64,000 bases of DNA from Parietichytrium sp. I65-24A (lineage: Eukaryota > Sar > Bigyra > Thraustochytrida > Thraustochytriidae). The notes under the pieces were generated by a model that worked only from the letters and a program-made list of their open reading frames with translations, was not told the DNA's origin and ran no database searches. The first letter of the stretch is position 1; each line of letters begins with the position of its first letter. Location: contig BLSF01000008.1 in the NCBI GenBank assembly GCA_012862575.1, forward strand, positions 558,001 through 622,000, in the 5' to 3' direction. Below, one piece after another: positions 30,276 to 40,091 of this stretch. The position numbers were made by a program, and so were the translations under genes.

Positions 30276-31763
30276 CTAAAGTTTATTCTGCAGACTAGAT
30301 GCCTTTATTTGGTGCGCCGCGCGCTCTCCTGTGCGAATTGCGGCATGCATCGTCATAAATGCATCCTTATCATCCGAACCTTCCCCAGCAAAGAACACGC
30401 GGTTGTTAAATTCAGGTCTAGCATAGATCTCTCGGGTTTCAGGGCCCTCAAAAACAGATGGAAACGAGTAGCCGCAGCGGATGAACGGAACTTTGCACCA
30501 GTCGAAGACCATCCCACCTTGAAATGACTTGCTTGCTACGCCTTCACCAAACTTTGCGTTCGGGTCGAATATTTTGTCCAGCTGCTGCACGAAGATGCGG
30601 ATGATTTGGTCATCACTGTACGCTGCGAGATTGGCTGTATACGAGGCCATGGAGAAACCGACAAGAATTTTTGGATCTGCGCTGGGGTCTGCCCGAGGGT
30701 CCGGAATACTTTTGCCAAACCCATCCACGAAAGCTCCCGCATCGCGAACCCAAAATTCCGGAATCATGCAGTCTGCGCAGATCATTCCGTGGAGATCGTC
30801 CGGCCAGAATGCAGTCTCAAACTTGCATATCACTTTCAAAGCCCCCCTCACCGGGAGTTTTGAAATGGCGTCAGTCTTTTCCTGTGGAAGTGGTGGCTCG
30901 AAACGGATGGTTTCCTCAGGGTATCGACCCTGCAGAATCGGAAGGGGCACCGTCACGACAACCTTTTCAGCTCGGAGTGCCCGAAGCTGGCCATTAGCAT
31001 CTTTATACTCGATTAAAACCCCATGGGAGACATCGCTAGTTCGGATCGACTTGGCCGCGCATCCCGTCCATATCTGCCCTTTCCCGCCAGCTGTGGCTTT
31101 GCGCACGAGCCTCTCCACGAGAAGCCTACCAGAAGGGAAGAAGCGAAAATCCATTTCCTCGCCGTCCTTGCTCCAGAGCTTTTCTATTCTACTTGTGAGC
31201 GGTAGAGAGAGACTCTCCAAAGTGGTGCCCAGCGTATTCGCATACCCGGCCTGTGCCATCGCAATTCCCTTGCGAGACACGCCACGGCTCGTTAAAAACC
31301 GTAGCAGATCCCAATTGCTCATTTCCTCCGTCACTTGCAGCTCCTCCAGCTCATCCAACGTGTCACGCATTTTCACCAGCTCCTCGTCCACCTCGTCAAA
31401 CTTGTACAACTTGCCCTCGCTGCCCACGTAATAATACCCCATTCCGCCATCGGGAGCCTTTTCCTCCAAAGGCCCACCATCTCCATGCGCCCAAATGAAG
31501 ATCTGCCTCAGCGGCCACTTCTCCTCTCGCGCGTAGTCGTGCAGCACCGTCGTATTCCCATGGATGAACTCCGCTCCCAGCTCAATCTCCGCGCCGGGTG
31601 CCAGCTGATCCAGGGTGCTCGGGAACACGCGCCCGCCACTGCGCCCTTGCGCCTCCAGTACAACCACGTCCTCCACGCCCAGCTCCAATAGCTTACCGCA
31701 GCACGCCAGACCGCTCATGCCCGCGCCTATCACCACCACACGCGCGCGATCCACGTGCGCCAT
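30276..31763 (-). CDS. FAD-dependent amine oxidase (polyamine oxidase-like)
   Basis: 495-aa flavin-containing amine oxidase. The N terminus carries the dinucleotide-binding motif G-A-G-M-S-G at 13-18, an acidic E37 for the ribose and R-S-G-G-R at 41-45, the standard start of this family. Mid-protein the segment G-A-L-K-V...F-W holds the flavin-contacting Lys, and the C-terminal FAD motif F-F-A-G-E-G lies near 468-473. Family members oxidise polyamines, monoamines or histone methyl-lysine; no SWIRM or Tower domain is present, which argues against an LSD1 demethylase and favours a polyamine oxidase. There is no signal peptide and no clear peroxisomal tail (it ends N-K-L; the related S-K-L signal is not exact, so a weak PTS1 is possible). 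The start at 31763 puts the FAD motif in its usual place; a further ATG lies upstream at 31844. Divergent from BBS2. Confidence 0.9.
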   Translation of the reverse strand: MAHVDRARVVVIGAGMSGLACCGKLLELGVEDVVVLEAQGRSGGRVFPSTLDQLAPGAEIELGAEFIHGNTTVLHDYAREEKWPLRQIFIWAHGDGGPLEEKAPDGGMGYYYVGSEGKLYKFDEVDEELVKMRDTLDELEELQVTEEMSNWDLLRFLTSRGVSRKGIAMAQAGYANTLGTTLESLSLPLTSRIEKLWSKDGEEMDFRFFPSGRLLVERLVRKATAGGKGQIWTGCAAKSIRTSDVSHGVLIEYKDANGQLRALRAEKVVVTVPLPILQGRYPEETIRFEPPLPQEKTDAISKLPVRGALKVICKFETAFWPDDLHGMICADCMIPEFWVRDAGAFVDGFGKSIPDPRADPSADPKILVGFSMASYTANLAAYSDDQIIRIFVQQLDKIFDPNAKFGEGVASKSFQGGMVFDWCKVPFIRCGYSFPSVFEGPETREIYARPEFNNRVFFAGEGSDDKDAFMTMHAAIRTGERAAHQIKASSLQNKL

Positions 31764-32743
31764 TGTCTCCAACTCTGGTACCACACTCCCACACGCCCAC
31801 ACTCCCCGGTCGCCAAGTGCCAAGTGCCAAGTGCCAACGCTCAAAAGAACAACTTTTCCAATCCAATATATATCGAATCGCTCCGTTGTCCGTCAGTTTG
31901 GTCTTCCGCCTTTGCCAGTCTTTTACCAACACTGACCACTGACCAGTGACCAGTGACCACTGGTTCTGGTTCCCTGCTGTTGGGTTCTTCCTATCTCCGC
32001 AGCGCCAGAGTCGGGTTCTCCGTCCGGTTCTTCTACTAGTACACAGTACCTGCCTCTTTAATTGGCTGTGCTAGGTGCTAGGTGGTAGTAGATGGTATAG
32101 ATGGTACAGATGGTAGCTGCAGTGGAGGTTGATGGCGCATTGCGAGAATTGCGAGAACTGGGAGAACCGCGAGCCAAGAAAGAACGCAGTCGTGTGAACG
32201 TCGAACGGAAAGGTTGGCACTGGAATGTACTCGCGAACCTTTCCGTTCGCTCAGCGTTTTGTATCTGTGAAGCAAGAAAGAGAGTCCTCGCCGCCGCCGT
32301 GCGTCGACTTGGTTCAATGTTCTCTGCGTTCAACAAAGAAAGAAAGAAATGGGACAACTCCATCATAGTCTAACTTATCAACTACTAGCTAGCTAGTAGA
32401 GTTGTTAAAGCCCTCAAGAAGCTGCGGAGACTATGATTACTACGTAAAACACTGAAACTTCCTGGAGTTCGTAGCCGGTACTGACCGTGAGTGCCACAGC
32501 GTACTAAAGTACTACGATATACTATAATAATACCACAACGTGGTAAGTGAAGGAGGTGTTTGTTGGAAAGGAAAGTGTATTTGGTAACGTCTTCTTGACT
32601 TTGTTGACGGAGGAGCTGGAGCAGCTCAAAGCCTGTGCGCGAGGAGAGTGGGACGGAGGTAGGGCAAGGAGAAGAAGGAGAAGAAGGACAAGGGTGCGGA
32701 GAAGGCGTGTTCGGTAACTGCGGGGGGCTGAGCGTGGCGGAGG
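31764..32743. promoter_or_regulatory. Divergent intergenic region, amine oxidase / BBS2
   Basis: About 1 kb separating two outward-facing genes, so it should hold both promoters. It includes four copies of a 7-bp AAGTGCC unit (about 31815-31840) and a cluster of ACCAGTG/ACCACTG units (about 31930-31962). No gene seen. Confidence 0.5.
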
Positions 32744-35152
32744 ATGCTGGCCACCAGCTTTAAGCTGGAGGCGAACTGCCGGATAGAGCCCGGCTTGGCT
32801 TGTCTCGGGAGGTTCGACGATAATGGGGAGGTCAGCTTGGCGATTGCGACGAGCGGGAATAGAGTGCTGATCCAGCGCGCAGAAAAGTCGGACTCGCAAT
32901 CTGGCGTCCCTGCTCAGCGGTTTCTCAACATCGGCCGTGAGATATCTGCGCTCAGAGCGTGCAAGTTTTCCGAGGGGGACAAGAGAGATGCTTTGCTTGT
33001 GGGATCCCCATCGAGCTTGCTTGGCTATGACGTGCATGATAACTGCGACCGGTTCTTCGTTGATGTCCCCGAGGGGGTCAAGTCCATTGCCTGCGGAAAG
33101 CTTGAATCGATTGGAGAGACTCTAGTGTTCGTGGGGGGGAACTGCTCTCTCCAAGGGTTTAACTCGGAGGGCGTCGAGCGCTTTTGGACAGTAGTCGGAG
33201 GAAGTGCCGTGAGCATGGAATTCTGTGATATTAATGGTGACAATGCGCAAGAGCTCTTGGTGGGTTCCGACGACTTTGAAATTCGCGCATTTCAGAGCGA
33301 GGAAAGTATCGTCGAAATTACCGAAACAGAGGCAATCACCCTGCTACATGCTATTCCATCCGCAACATCCGCTTCTAGATTTGCATACGGCCTCAACAAC
33401 GGGACGATCGGAGTCTATGACGGCGACACACGAGTCTGGAGGGTCAAAGCGAAAGATCGCGTCCTTTGTATGGCAGTATTTGACATTGACGGCGACGGGG
33501 TCGAAGAGGTGATCACAGGGTGGTCCAATGGAAAGTTTGAAGCCAGGAGAAATGAAGACGGACAGGTAGTGTACCGAGAAACGTTTGCTAGCCCAGTCTC
33601 TGCAATCTTGAAAGGAGATTTTCGAGCCACTGGTGTCAACGAGCTCATCTGCTGTCTTCAAAATGGACAGATCCGTGGGTATTCAAGCGCCGCAAGCAAA
33701 ACTGATTTTCTCAAAGCAGGTGCTCTTAGCGGCGGGGTTTCGCATTCCAAGGCAAGTCATGACTCATTTGCAGACTTTGGAGCGCCAAACCACAATCAAA
33801 CTGTTCTGAAGGCTATTCTTGGGGCGGAAGAGGAGCAAAAATCGAGTTTTCATTCCGCATCGGACCCGTACGACTTCGAGAAAGACGAGAGCATGGATGA
33901 TGCAGACTTTGCGGATCTCTCGAGTTCGAATAGGCGACATGTTGCCCAAAAACTAGAAAGTGTTCAGGACGAGAGGGTCAAGGAACTTCAAGCGCAGCTT
34001 ACTGTCAAGATGATGGAACTTCGTGCCGTAGAAGAAGGGCTGGAGAAATTGAAGTCCGGGAGTAACACTCGGCAAGTTGGCGCCCTTCCACCAGGCACAT
34101 CGTCGTCTTTGAAACTCGAAATTAGTCCTGACAAGGACTGTCTTAACCTCGTGGTGGAAGTCAATAACGACTGCCTTGTACACAATGTTTTGGTATTTGC
34201 CATGGACAGTGGAATATTCTCTTCTGAGTGCGAGATAGCTGCGGCCGTCAAGAAACCGTCAAATACCCGGGTGGTCCCTCTCCACCCTAAGAAGCACTGT
34301 GAAGCTGATTTGCTTGTGCAAATCTTCGTCTCGGCGAGAGGGTCGTCGGAGAATTTGTACGTCTTCGAAGAGAAGATGTATCTTCCGCCATTTGCTGCCT
34401 TCTTCGATGCTTCAGCAGAAATTGACCAGCATCAACTCTCCAACGCAGACATTGGGTCGGCAACTTTTACCTTGGGTTCAGATGCTGTCGCAAGCTTGCC
34501 CGGTGTACTGCAAAACATATTTGGATCCCTGGCCATCCCCGATGCGGGAAAGCTACTCAGTGGCGACTCATTCTCTCTCGTTCTGAAACGCCTGCACGAT
34601 AAGGCACGTTTACTGCTGTCTGGTCGGCTCGAAAGCTCTGGTAGTCTAAAGATGACTCTCTTCTGCGACACACTCGAGCTTGCGGCTCAAGTGATGCAAG
34701 ATGTGGCCAGTGAGCTTGGCCTGAAACAACTTGAGAGCGCCGTAGACTTTCCAACGGAACTGCGACGCTTGGAGCAGCTTATGGAGGAAGTCAGCGAGCT
34801 AAATGACATCAGGCAACGCCTCGGAGCTGAGATGGCCGACGAAACCAATTACATCAAGTCACTCGTTGTCAAAGCCGAGGATTCACGAGTTCTCCACGAC
34901 ATTACGAATCTCACGCATACTTATCAGGAGCTGACGTCAGTGAATCGCCAGTTGATCGGAGAATATACCAAGAGAACCAATAACCATCAACAGCTGTTGG
35001 AGTCATTGAAGGAGGTGAACCAGATCATCCAGCGATGCTCGAAACTCCGCGTCGGTAAACCACAATCGAGCGTTGTCGCTGCCAGCCGAAAAGCAATCAA
35101 AACCAACAACCTAGCCTCTCTTTTCCATGCCCTCACTTCTGCAACACTGTAG
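32744..35152 (+). CDS. BBS2: BBSome subunit BBS2
   Basis: 802-aa homolog of Bardet-Biedl syndrome protein 2, a core subunit of the BBSome coat that carries membrane proteins into and out of cilia. The N-terminal beta-propeller (about 1-320) shows the family landmarks: L-L-V-G-S near 85, G-G-N-C-x-L-Q-G-F-N near 128-137, F-W-T-V near 143, E-L-L-V-G-S-D-D-F-E-I-R near 165-176, and I-T-G-W-S-N-G-K near 258-265. A coiled coil (about 400-445), a GAE-like domain and a helical C terminus follow, ending with Q-R-C-S-K-L-R-V-G-K-P and a final N-N-L-A-S-L-F block as in animal BBS2. An acidic insert of about 80 residues (roughly 330-410) between propeller and coiled coil is longer than in animals. Single exon. 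It implies a ciliated stage in the life cycle. Confidence 0.97.
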   Translation: MLATSFKLEANCRIEPGLACLGRFDDNGEVSLAIATSGNRVLIQRAEKSDSQSGVPAQRFLNIGREISALRACKFSEGDKRDALLVGSPSSLLGYDVHDNCDRFFVDVPEGVKSIACGKLESIGETLVFVGGNCSLQGFNSEGVERFWTVVGGSAVSMEFCDINGDNAQELLVGSDDFEIRAFQSEESIVEITETEAITLLHAIPSATSASRFAYGLNNGTIGVYDGDTRVWRVKAKDRVLCMAVFDIDGDGVEEVITGWSNGKFEARRNEDGQVVYRETFASPVSAILKGDFRATGVNELICCLQNGQIRGYSSAASKTDFLKAGALSGGVSHSKASHDSFADFGAPNHNQTVLKAILGAEEEQKSSFHSASDPYDFEKDESMDDADFADLSSSNRRHVAQKLESVQDERVKELQAQLTVKMMELRAVEEGLEKLKSGSNTRQVGALPPGTSSSLKLEISPDKDCLNLVVEVNNDCLVHNVLVFAMDSGIFSSECEIAAAVKKPSNTRVVPLHPKKHCEADLLVQIFVSARGSSENLYVFEEKMYLPPFAAFFDASAEIDQHQLSNADIGSATFTLGSDAVASLPGVLQNIFGSLAIPDAGKLLSGDSFSLVLKRLHDKARLLLSGRLESSGSLKMTLFCDTLELAAQVMQDVASELGLKQLESAVDFPTELRRLEQLMEEVSELNDIRQRLGAEMADETNYIKSLVVKAEDSRVLHDITNLTHTYQELTSVNRQLIGEYTKRTNNHQQLLESLKEVNQIIQRCSKLRVGKPQSSVVAASRKAIKTNNLASLFHALTSATL

Positions 35153-35655
35153 AATACTAACATCCACTATAACTCAAACGAAAAGGAAATCGTTTCCGCA
35201 TGAAATTGCTCTCGCACCTTGGTTTCCAGCGGCTTTTGTTGCTTGCTTTACAGTCATGTCAAACCAGTGCTGAGATACGCAATTACATACAGGAGATGTT
35301 TATTGCTTTACAAAACACCTCCTGAATTGATCGGCGCCCACGACCGAATTTATACGTTCTCGTCAACATCGCATCACACCTTGATGTAATTTGTTGAGTT
35401 AGATCGAGAGACCCACCAAAATCACCTAGCCCAGGGCCTAGCCTCGACCCCTCTGCGAAACGCTTTTGAAGCGAAGCGCTGCGACCATTCGCGAGCGCAG
35501 TGAGACAAGTGAGACCATTCGCAGAATTTGCGATTGTACAGTGTTGGGTGAGGAGGACAGTTGCCACAGTGACGGCTGCGCATCGCGATCCAGCTGACGC
35601 TTGCCAGAGCTGAACTTGTTTCAATAGAAACCAAGCCGCAAGAAGACTTTATACA
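35153..35655. other. Intergenic, no gene recognised
   Basis: About 500 bp between BBS2 and SURF2 on the same strand. It should hold the BBS2 3' UTR and the SURF2 promoter. No repeat or RNA gene noticed. Confidence 0.6.
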
Positions 35656-36321
35656 ATGGTGAAGAGAAAGGAATCTCCAGAGGACCTCGCGAAAGCGACG
35701 CCAAAGAAGGGCAAGGTAGATGCTTCTCAATCGGCGAGCGCCAAGAAGGCAGGGAAGGCGGGCAAAGCTCAGAGCACCGTGAAGAAGGCCAAAGGAAAGC
35801 GCGTAGCAGAGAAGAGCGAGGAGGATTTGCTGAAAGAATTGGTGGAGAACCACTCCACCTTGAGTTTTGTGGATACAGAGTATGGGCGTAAAGTTCGCTG
35901 CAGCCTTCTTGGACACGATCTCCCTGCGAAATACGAGGCCGTGGAGAAATACTTGCATAGCAAAAAGTTGTTCAAGGCAAAGCACGAGTGGTACGGAGAA
36001 GAGTGGCCCGAAAAGTATTCCCCAGATATCGTTGCCCACAAATCAAACCCAAAGAAGCTATACTGCACTATTACAAAACAAATGCTCAACAAAATTCCTG
36101 CGCAGGTGGAGGCACATGTGAATGGCAAACGGTTCAAGCGACTCAAAGCCGCCAAGGAAGAGATGGAGGCTGAACGGCAGAGAAAACGCGAAGCTGGCAT
36201 GGACGTAAGCAGCGAAGAAGAAGAAGAAGAGGAAGGAGAAGATGAAGGCGAGGAGGAGGACGAGGATGAGGACGAGGATGAGCAAGAGGACGAAGACGAA
36301 GACGAAGACATGTCTGAATAA
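35656..36321 (+). CDS. SURF2: Surfeit locus protein 2 homolog
   Basis: 221-aa SURF2-family protein. A Lys/Ala-rich basic start (1-60) precedes the conserved SURF2 domain at about 60-165. Landmarks are K-V-R-C-x-L-x-G-H-D-L-P (about 78-89), an N-P-K-K-L-Y-C stretch (about 130) and a terminal H-V-N-G-K-R-F-K-R-L. The tail from about 180 is nearly pure Glu/Asp, typical of nucleolar proteins. In human cells SURF2 binds free 5S RNP and affects ribosome assembly, so a nucleolar role is likely by homology. The start is the first ATG, in an AACA-type leader. No introns. Confidence 0.9.
   Translation: MVKRKESPEDLAKATPKKGKVDASQSASAKKAGKAGKAQSTVKKAKGKRVAEKSEEDLLKELVENHSTLSFVDTEYGRKVRCSLLGHDLPAKYEAVEKYLHSKKLFKAKHEWYGEEWPEKYSPDIVAHKSNPKKLYCTITKQMLNKIPAQVEAHVNGKRFKRLKAAKEEMEAERQRKREAGMDVSSEEEEEEEGEDEGEEEDEDEDEDEQEDEDEDEDMSE
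36205..36311 (+). repeat. GAA/GAC/GAG-rich coding tract
   Basis: Purine-rich trinucleotide repeat encoding the acidic tail of SURF2. Confidence 0.85.
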
Positions 36322-36984
36322 ACACTCTATATTAGCTGCCGTAATTCATCTTGTTGTATCCACACCACATTTACGCCGTCGAGGCCATGCTTCGCACCCA
36401 CCTGTGTTCTTTCTCAGGGCCTCAACACGGTCATTTTCACCTGAATCTTTCCCACGCCAGAGGAATTATTCGTCCTTCACCATCGCGGCAACCAAAAAGT
36501 TCGAAACTCATCGTGCAGCAGACACAGCAGACCCTCCGCCGCACTCTACCGCCGCCTACTAAAAATCCATAGCCCCATCAATAGTAGTATCGTCTGAATT
36601 CTGAAATTCTGATTCTGATGACGATGCTTCTACCGTTGACTACGGCAAGCAGTATAAACGCTTACCCTGAATGACCGTTGCATCCTAAGGCGTCGTCCTA
36701 TTTAACGCCTTAAGAGCCGAGTCCGCGTACATACACTTTTCAATGTACTCGTCAGTACTCGAGTACCCGACGGTGCGAGAAAAGAGTAACGAAACGTTGC
36801 CGGAACGTTCTATCATTGACTGTCCCAGCCGCCTATTAGCTTGGGTTCTTCGGCCTGTCTTGACTGGCTGGCTCTTGGTGGGTATTTGGTGTTTGGGCAG
36901 TCTCTTTATCTAGCTAGTGCGCTGGTTGCGCTGGTTGCGCTGGTTGCGCTGGTTGCGCTGGAGAGGAGAGACCGTGAGGCGAGG
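36322..36984. other. Intergenic with 9-bp minisatellite
   Basis: No gene seen. A GCGCTGGTT 9-bp unit repeats about 4.7 times at 36919-36960, just before the next gene's start. A CTCGAGTAC/AGTACTCG palindrome lies near 36744-36768. Confidence 0.7.
36919..36960 (+). repeat. 9-bp minisatellite, unit GCGCTGGTT
   Basis: Nearly perfect tandem copies ending about 25 bp before the preferred ATG at 36985. In the open frame they would read (Ala-Leu-Val)n, so the longer open frame starting at 36841 exists because of this repeat. Confidence 0.9.
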
Positions 36985-38853
36985 ATGGATTCCGTGGGAG
37001 AAGTGGAATCTCTGGTGAGCGATGCAGTGCTGCGGCGCATAGAGAATGCGGCGGAAGAGTGTCTGGCGGAGCACCTTTCCCCAGAAAAGAACGGGAACGG
37101 CAACGGGAACGGCAACCGCTCGGAAAGCTTGGCGGAGCGGGCGAGACAGTATCTTGAGAGGCGCCGAGTGAGGGAAACTCAACGATTGATGGAAGAGGCA
37201 GTGAATGAAAGCAAGGAGATGCGCGACAAGCCCGAAATTAATAAGAATAGCGCCAGGATAGCCAATGAGAGGCGCCGCAGCGAAGATGTGGCCACGGCGT
37301 TGTACGCTGAAGCTGAGTACTTGAGATGGAGCAAACAGCTCGCGGCGAATGAACATTTGCAGGGGTCCATGCCTGGCAGCCCGGCGATCACAAAGCAAGC
37401 AGCTGAGCTGGTTCGAGAAGGGAAAGCAAGCGAAAGGCTCTACCAAATGGCCGTTGATAAATTGAACCGAGAAAAGTCTGTCAGCGAGTCACAGCGCAGG
37501 GCCTCCTTGTCTATATCAAATAGGGACCGCGCAGAATCCGCGAGGAAGCATACGGAGGAGCTCTATCATTTAGCATTGGAACAGCGAAAAGCACGCGAGG
37601 CCGCCGAGAAACGTATGGAAGAGGAGCTGCGGAAGTCTGCCAAACCACGAATTAGTAACAAGACTCGAAAGATTGCTCGCGAGCTCGGCCAGACGACTCA
37701 GGAGCGACTGTTGCAGCAGGACACGGAGTCCGCGCGAGTTGCCGCGAGGAAGCTGGCCGAGACGCATCACGATGAAAATTTGACATTCAAGCCGAAAATC
37801 AACGTCAAATCAAAGAAAATCGTCAAGGGTTTAGAAGCTGGCGATGTTGCCGGGCCACCAACCACAGCTACAGGAGAAGGAAACAACAGCAGGAGAGCAA
37901 GCACACACGATAGATTGTTTCAAGAGTCCACAGATCGAGCGGCAAGGCGAAGGCGCATGAGCTACAGCGCACAGACGTCCCAAGTTGAGAAGGACCTCGA
38001 AGAATGCACGTTCAAGCCGTCCATCACTTCTCACAAAGGGCAAGGACACGTCGAAGATCAGCGCGACATAGTTTCCAGGCTTGCGGAATGGGAGCAGAAT
38101 CGATCCATGAAGCTAGAGATGCAAAGAAAAGCGAAGGAAGATCAAGGATTGGGCAAAGAGTACACATTCGCTCCGCAGACAAATCATTCCAAGAACCGAA
38201 GGAGATCTTTGCCCGCGAACAAAACTGCTGATGGCCGAAAAGGCGTGGACGAATATATTGCCCGGCAGCAAAAGGCGCGCGAGGAGAAGGAGCGGATACG
38301 GAACTCTTATACAGGGTCATCGAAATGGACAAACAAAATTACTGTTCCAGTCGGCCCGAAACTTGGAACGCAGGCTCGCCACGAGCAAAAGTCGGCATCC
38401 ACCAATTTGGGAGAAAGCAGAACAGCAGTTGTTGAGAAGCAACCTCCCTCTGCTGCTGCAAAATCCGCGAAGACGACCAAGAACGTAGCGCAGCAACAGC
38501 ACTTCGTTGACTCAACTCCGATCCAAAGCGAAATATCGACAATGCCGGAGCTTCCTAAACGCGCCCCAAAAGTAGTTGCAGCTCCGGTGCGTGCCCCACC
38601 GCCACCCCCGTCGCCTTATTTGGAAGATGACGAGGCGGAGATGAACGAATTTGCCGCAAACTGCAACTGGAACACAGCAGTTCACAATGGTGAAATGCTC
38701 TCAGCACGCAGCGCAGACTGGGAATCTGACGAAGAATCAGTAGAAGAATCTGGACAGCTCGACGAGATCCATCGTGGCGATCATGATGATGGTGACGAAG
38801 GTGACGGCTCTGCTCTCAGCGACTTCAAAGTTCTGCGTTCGCTACTCTCCTGA
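36985..38853 (+). CDS. Coiled-coil protein with repeated P-x-I-x3-S motif
   Basis: 622-aa charged, helical protein with no enzyme domain. A degenerate motif (K/F-P-x-I-x-x-x-S/R-x-x-I-A) recurs about seven times with spacers of 40-75 residues: K-P-E-I-N near 82, S-P-A-I-T near 132, S-L-S-I-S near 174, K-P-R-I-S near 219, F-K-P-K-I-N near 267, F-K-P-S-I-T near 342 and F-A-P-Q-T-N near 394. Most are followed by Arg/Glu-rich helix. Similar motifs occur in many protist coiled-coil proteins, some linked to the axoneme or cytoskeleton; I cannot name the family with certainty. The C-terminal quarter is low complexity with a poly-Pro stretch (about 535-545) and an acidic end. The start at 36985 is chosen because upstream codons are only the 9-bp repeat. 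A cytoskeletal role is inferred. Confidence 0.75.
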   Translation: MDSVGEVESLVSDAVLRRIENAAEECLAEHLSPEKNGNGNGNGNRSESLAERARQYLERRRVRETQRLMEEAVNESKEMRDKPEINKNSARIANERRRSEDVATALYAEAEYLRWSKQLAANEHLQGSMPGSPAITKQAAELVREGKASERLYQMAVDKLNREKSVSESQRRASLSISNRDRAESARKHTEELYHLALEQRKAREAAEKRMEEELRKSAKPRISNKTRKIARELGQTTQERLLQQDTESARVAARKLAETHHDENLTFKPKINVKSKKIVKGLEAGDVAGPPTTATGEGNNSRRASTHDRLFQESTDRAARRRRMSYSAQTSQVEKDLEECTFKPSITSHKGQGHVEDQRDIVSRLAEWEQNRSMKLEMQRKAKEDQGLGKEYTFAPQTNHSKNRRRSLPANKTADGRKGVDEYIARQQKAREEKERIRNSYTGSSKWTNKITVPVGPKLGTQARHEQKSASTNLGESRTAVVEKQPPSAAAKSAKTTKNVAQQQHFVDSTPIQSEISTMPELPKRAPKVVAAPVRAPPPPPSPYLEDDEAEMNEFAANCNWNTAVHNGEMLSARSADWESDEESVEESGQLDEIHRGDHDDGDEGDGSALSDFKVLRSLLS

Positions 38854-40091
38854 TCTTCTCATTTCACAAAAGCGGCCCGCCCACAAGTCTTTGGTTGTAA
38901 AGCATTCCACAAGTCTTTGAAAGGTTCTAATTTCAGAACTCAGATTTTCGCACTGCTTCGCTTTGCCAATATGCTTCCGATGGGACAATAAACTTTAGAA
39001 CTGTAATAAAATAATATCGGTACCGGTACATCAAGTGTATGTGCACACTTACTTCTTGAGTGCATATCACATGCTTCTTTTTTCGTGTCACAACCCTTCG
39101 CGGTGTTCGTCTACACCATTCACTTTTAGAGAAGCCGGCTGACTTGCTGGGCCCTGCGAAATACCTCGCTTACCTCGCTTTCTTCCGGCTGAAGCTCTAC
39201 AACCATTCAAACCCGCGAAAAGCAAAATGACGATCGCATCTTTCGAAAGCTTTTTTTGGCGAAACGCAGCCTTCTCAGCCTCGTCCCATGTGCACTGGTA
39301 CTAATACTGTTATAATATATACTAGCTAGAGTACACCTTGTCTCGAGATCAATTTGGATGCAAGAGTCAATAATTGATTCCTGGCCTGTACTCAGTACCC
39401 CACTCTCTCTATTATTCGCTAGTCCAATCCAACTATCGGTTTATAGTCCAAGTAGTCCCTCCCCGTTCGTCCTACTCATTGTCCAACTCTAAAAGTCCAA
39501 TATTCTTCGTAGCAACTTGGAAGTTACTGGTATTACGTACTACGCAAGGGACTAATTAGTGAGCATTGTAGGCTGAGTAGTGTGAGTAACTGCCCTTGGC
39601 AAGCAACTCCGAGTCTCTCTATTTTCTGAATTCTGAATTCTGGTTAGTTAGCAAACAGGGGTACTCGGCGAGGACAGAGCCAAGCGTGCGACAGTCCGCT
39701 TTGGTGGACGCGCTGTTGGACGGTGTCGGGCGCGGCGCTTTTCGTTCTCTGGCAGTCTATATTTATTCATTCATTCATTCATTCATTCGTTCATTCGTTC
39801 GTTTGAGTGTTTACAAACAGTCTGCTCGAGTGTTTATTGTGAGTCGCGTGCTTGTTTGTTCTTTTGCCTTGCCTTGTCTTCGTGGGACGTCTGCTCCAAG
39901 AGTTCCGACAGAAGCGGGCGGAGCGGGACTGCTACATCTTGCATCTTGCGGCGATCATTCCTGGTTGAAGGTCCTGCTGTCCATCGCTGTCGAGCGAGGG
40001 GGAAGGGGCGTTTTTGGTTATTGTGATCTATCGCGGAGGTTGGTGGCGTGATCGATGCTTGCTTGCGCAGGGGAGGAGCTGGGCTTTGAAA
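38854..40091. other. Intergenic with (ATTC)n
   Basis: No gene recognised. It holds an (ATTC)n microsatellite at about 39764-39800 and A/T-rich patches. The last part is the 5' region of the DysF-PH-PDZ gene. Confidence 0.6.

Noticed and set aside
36841-36984. Upstream start of the P-x-I repeat protein
   Set aside because: The added residues come mostly from a 9-bp minisatellite read as Ala-Leu-Val; the Met at 36985 precedes the conserved-looking part.
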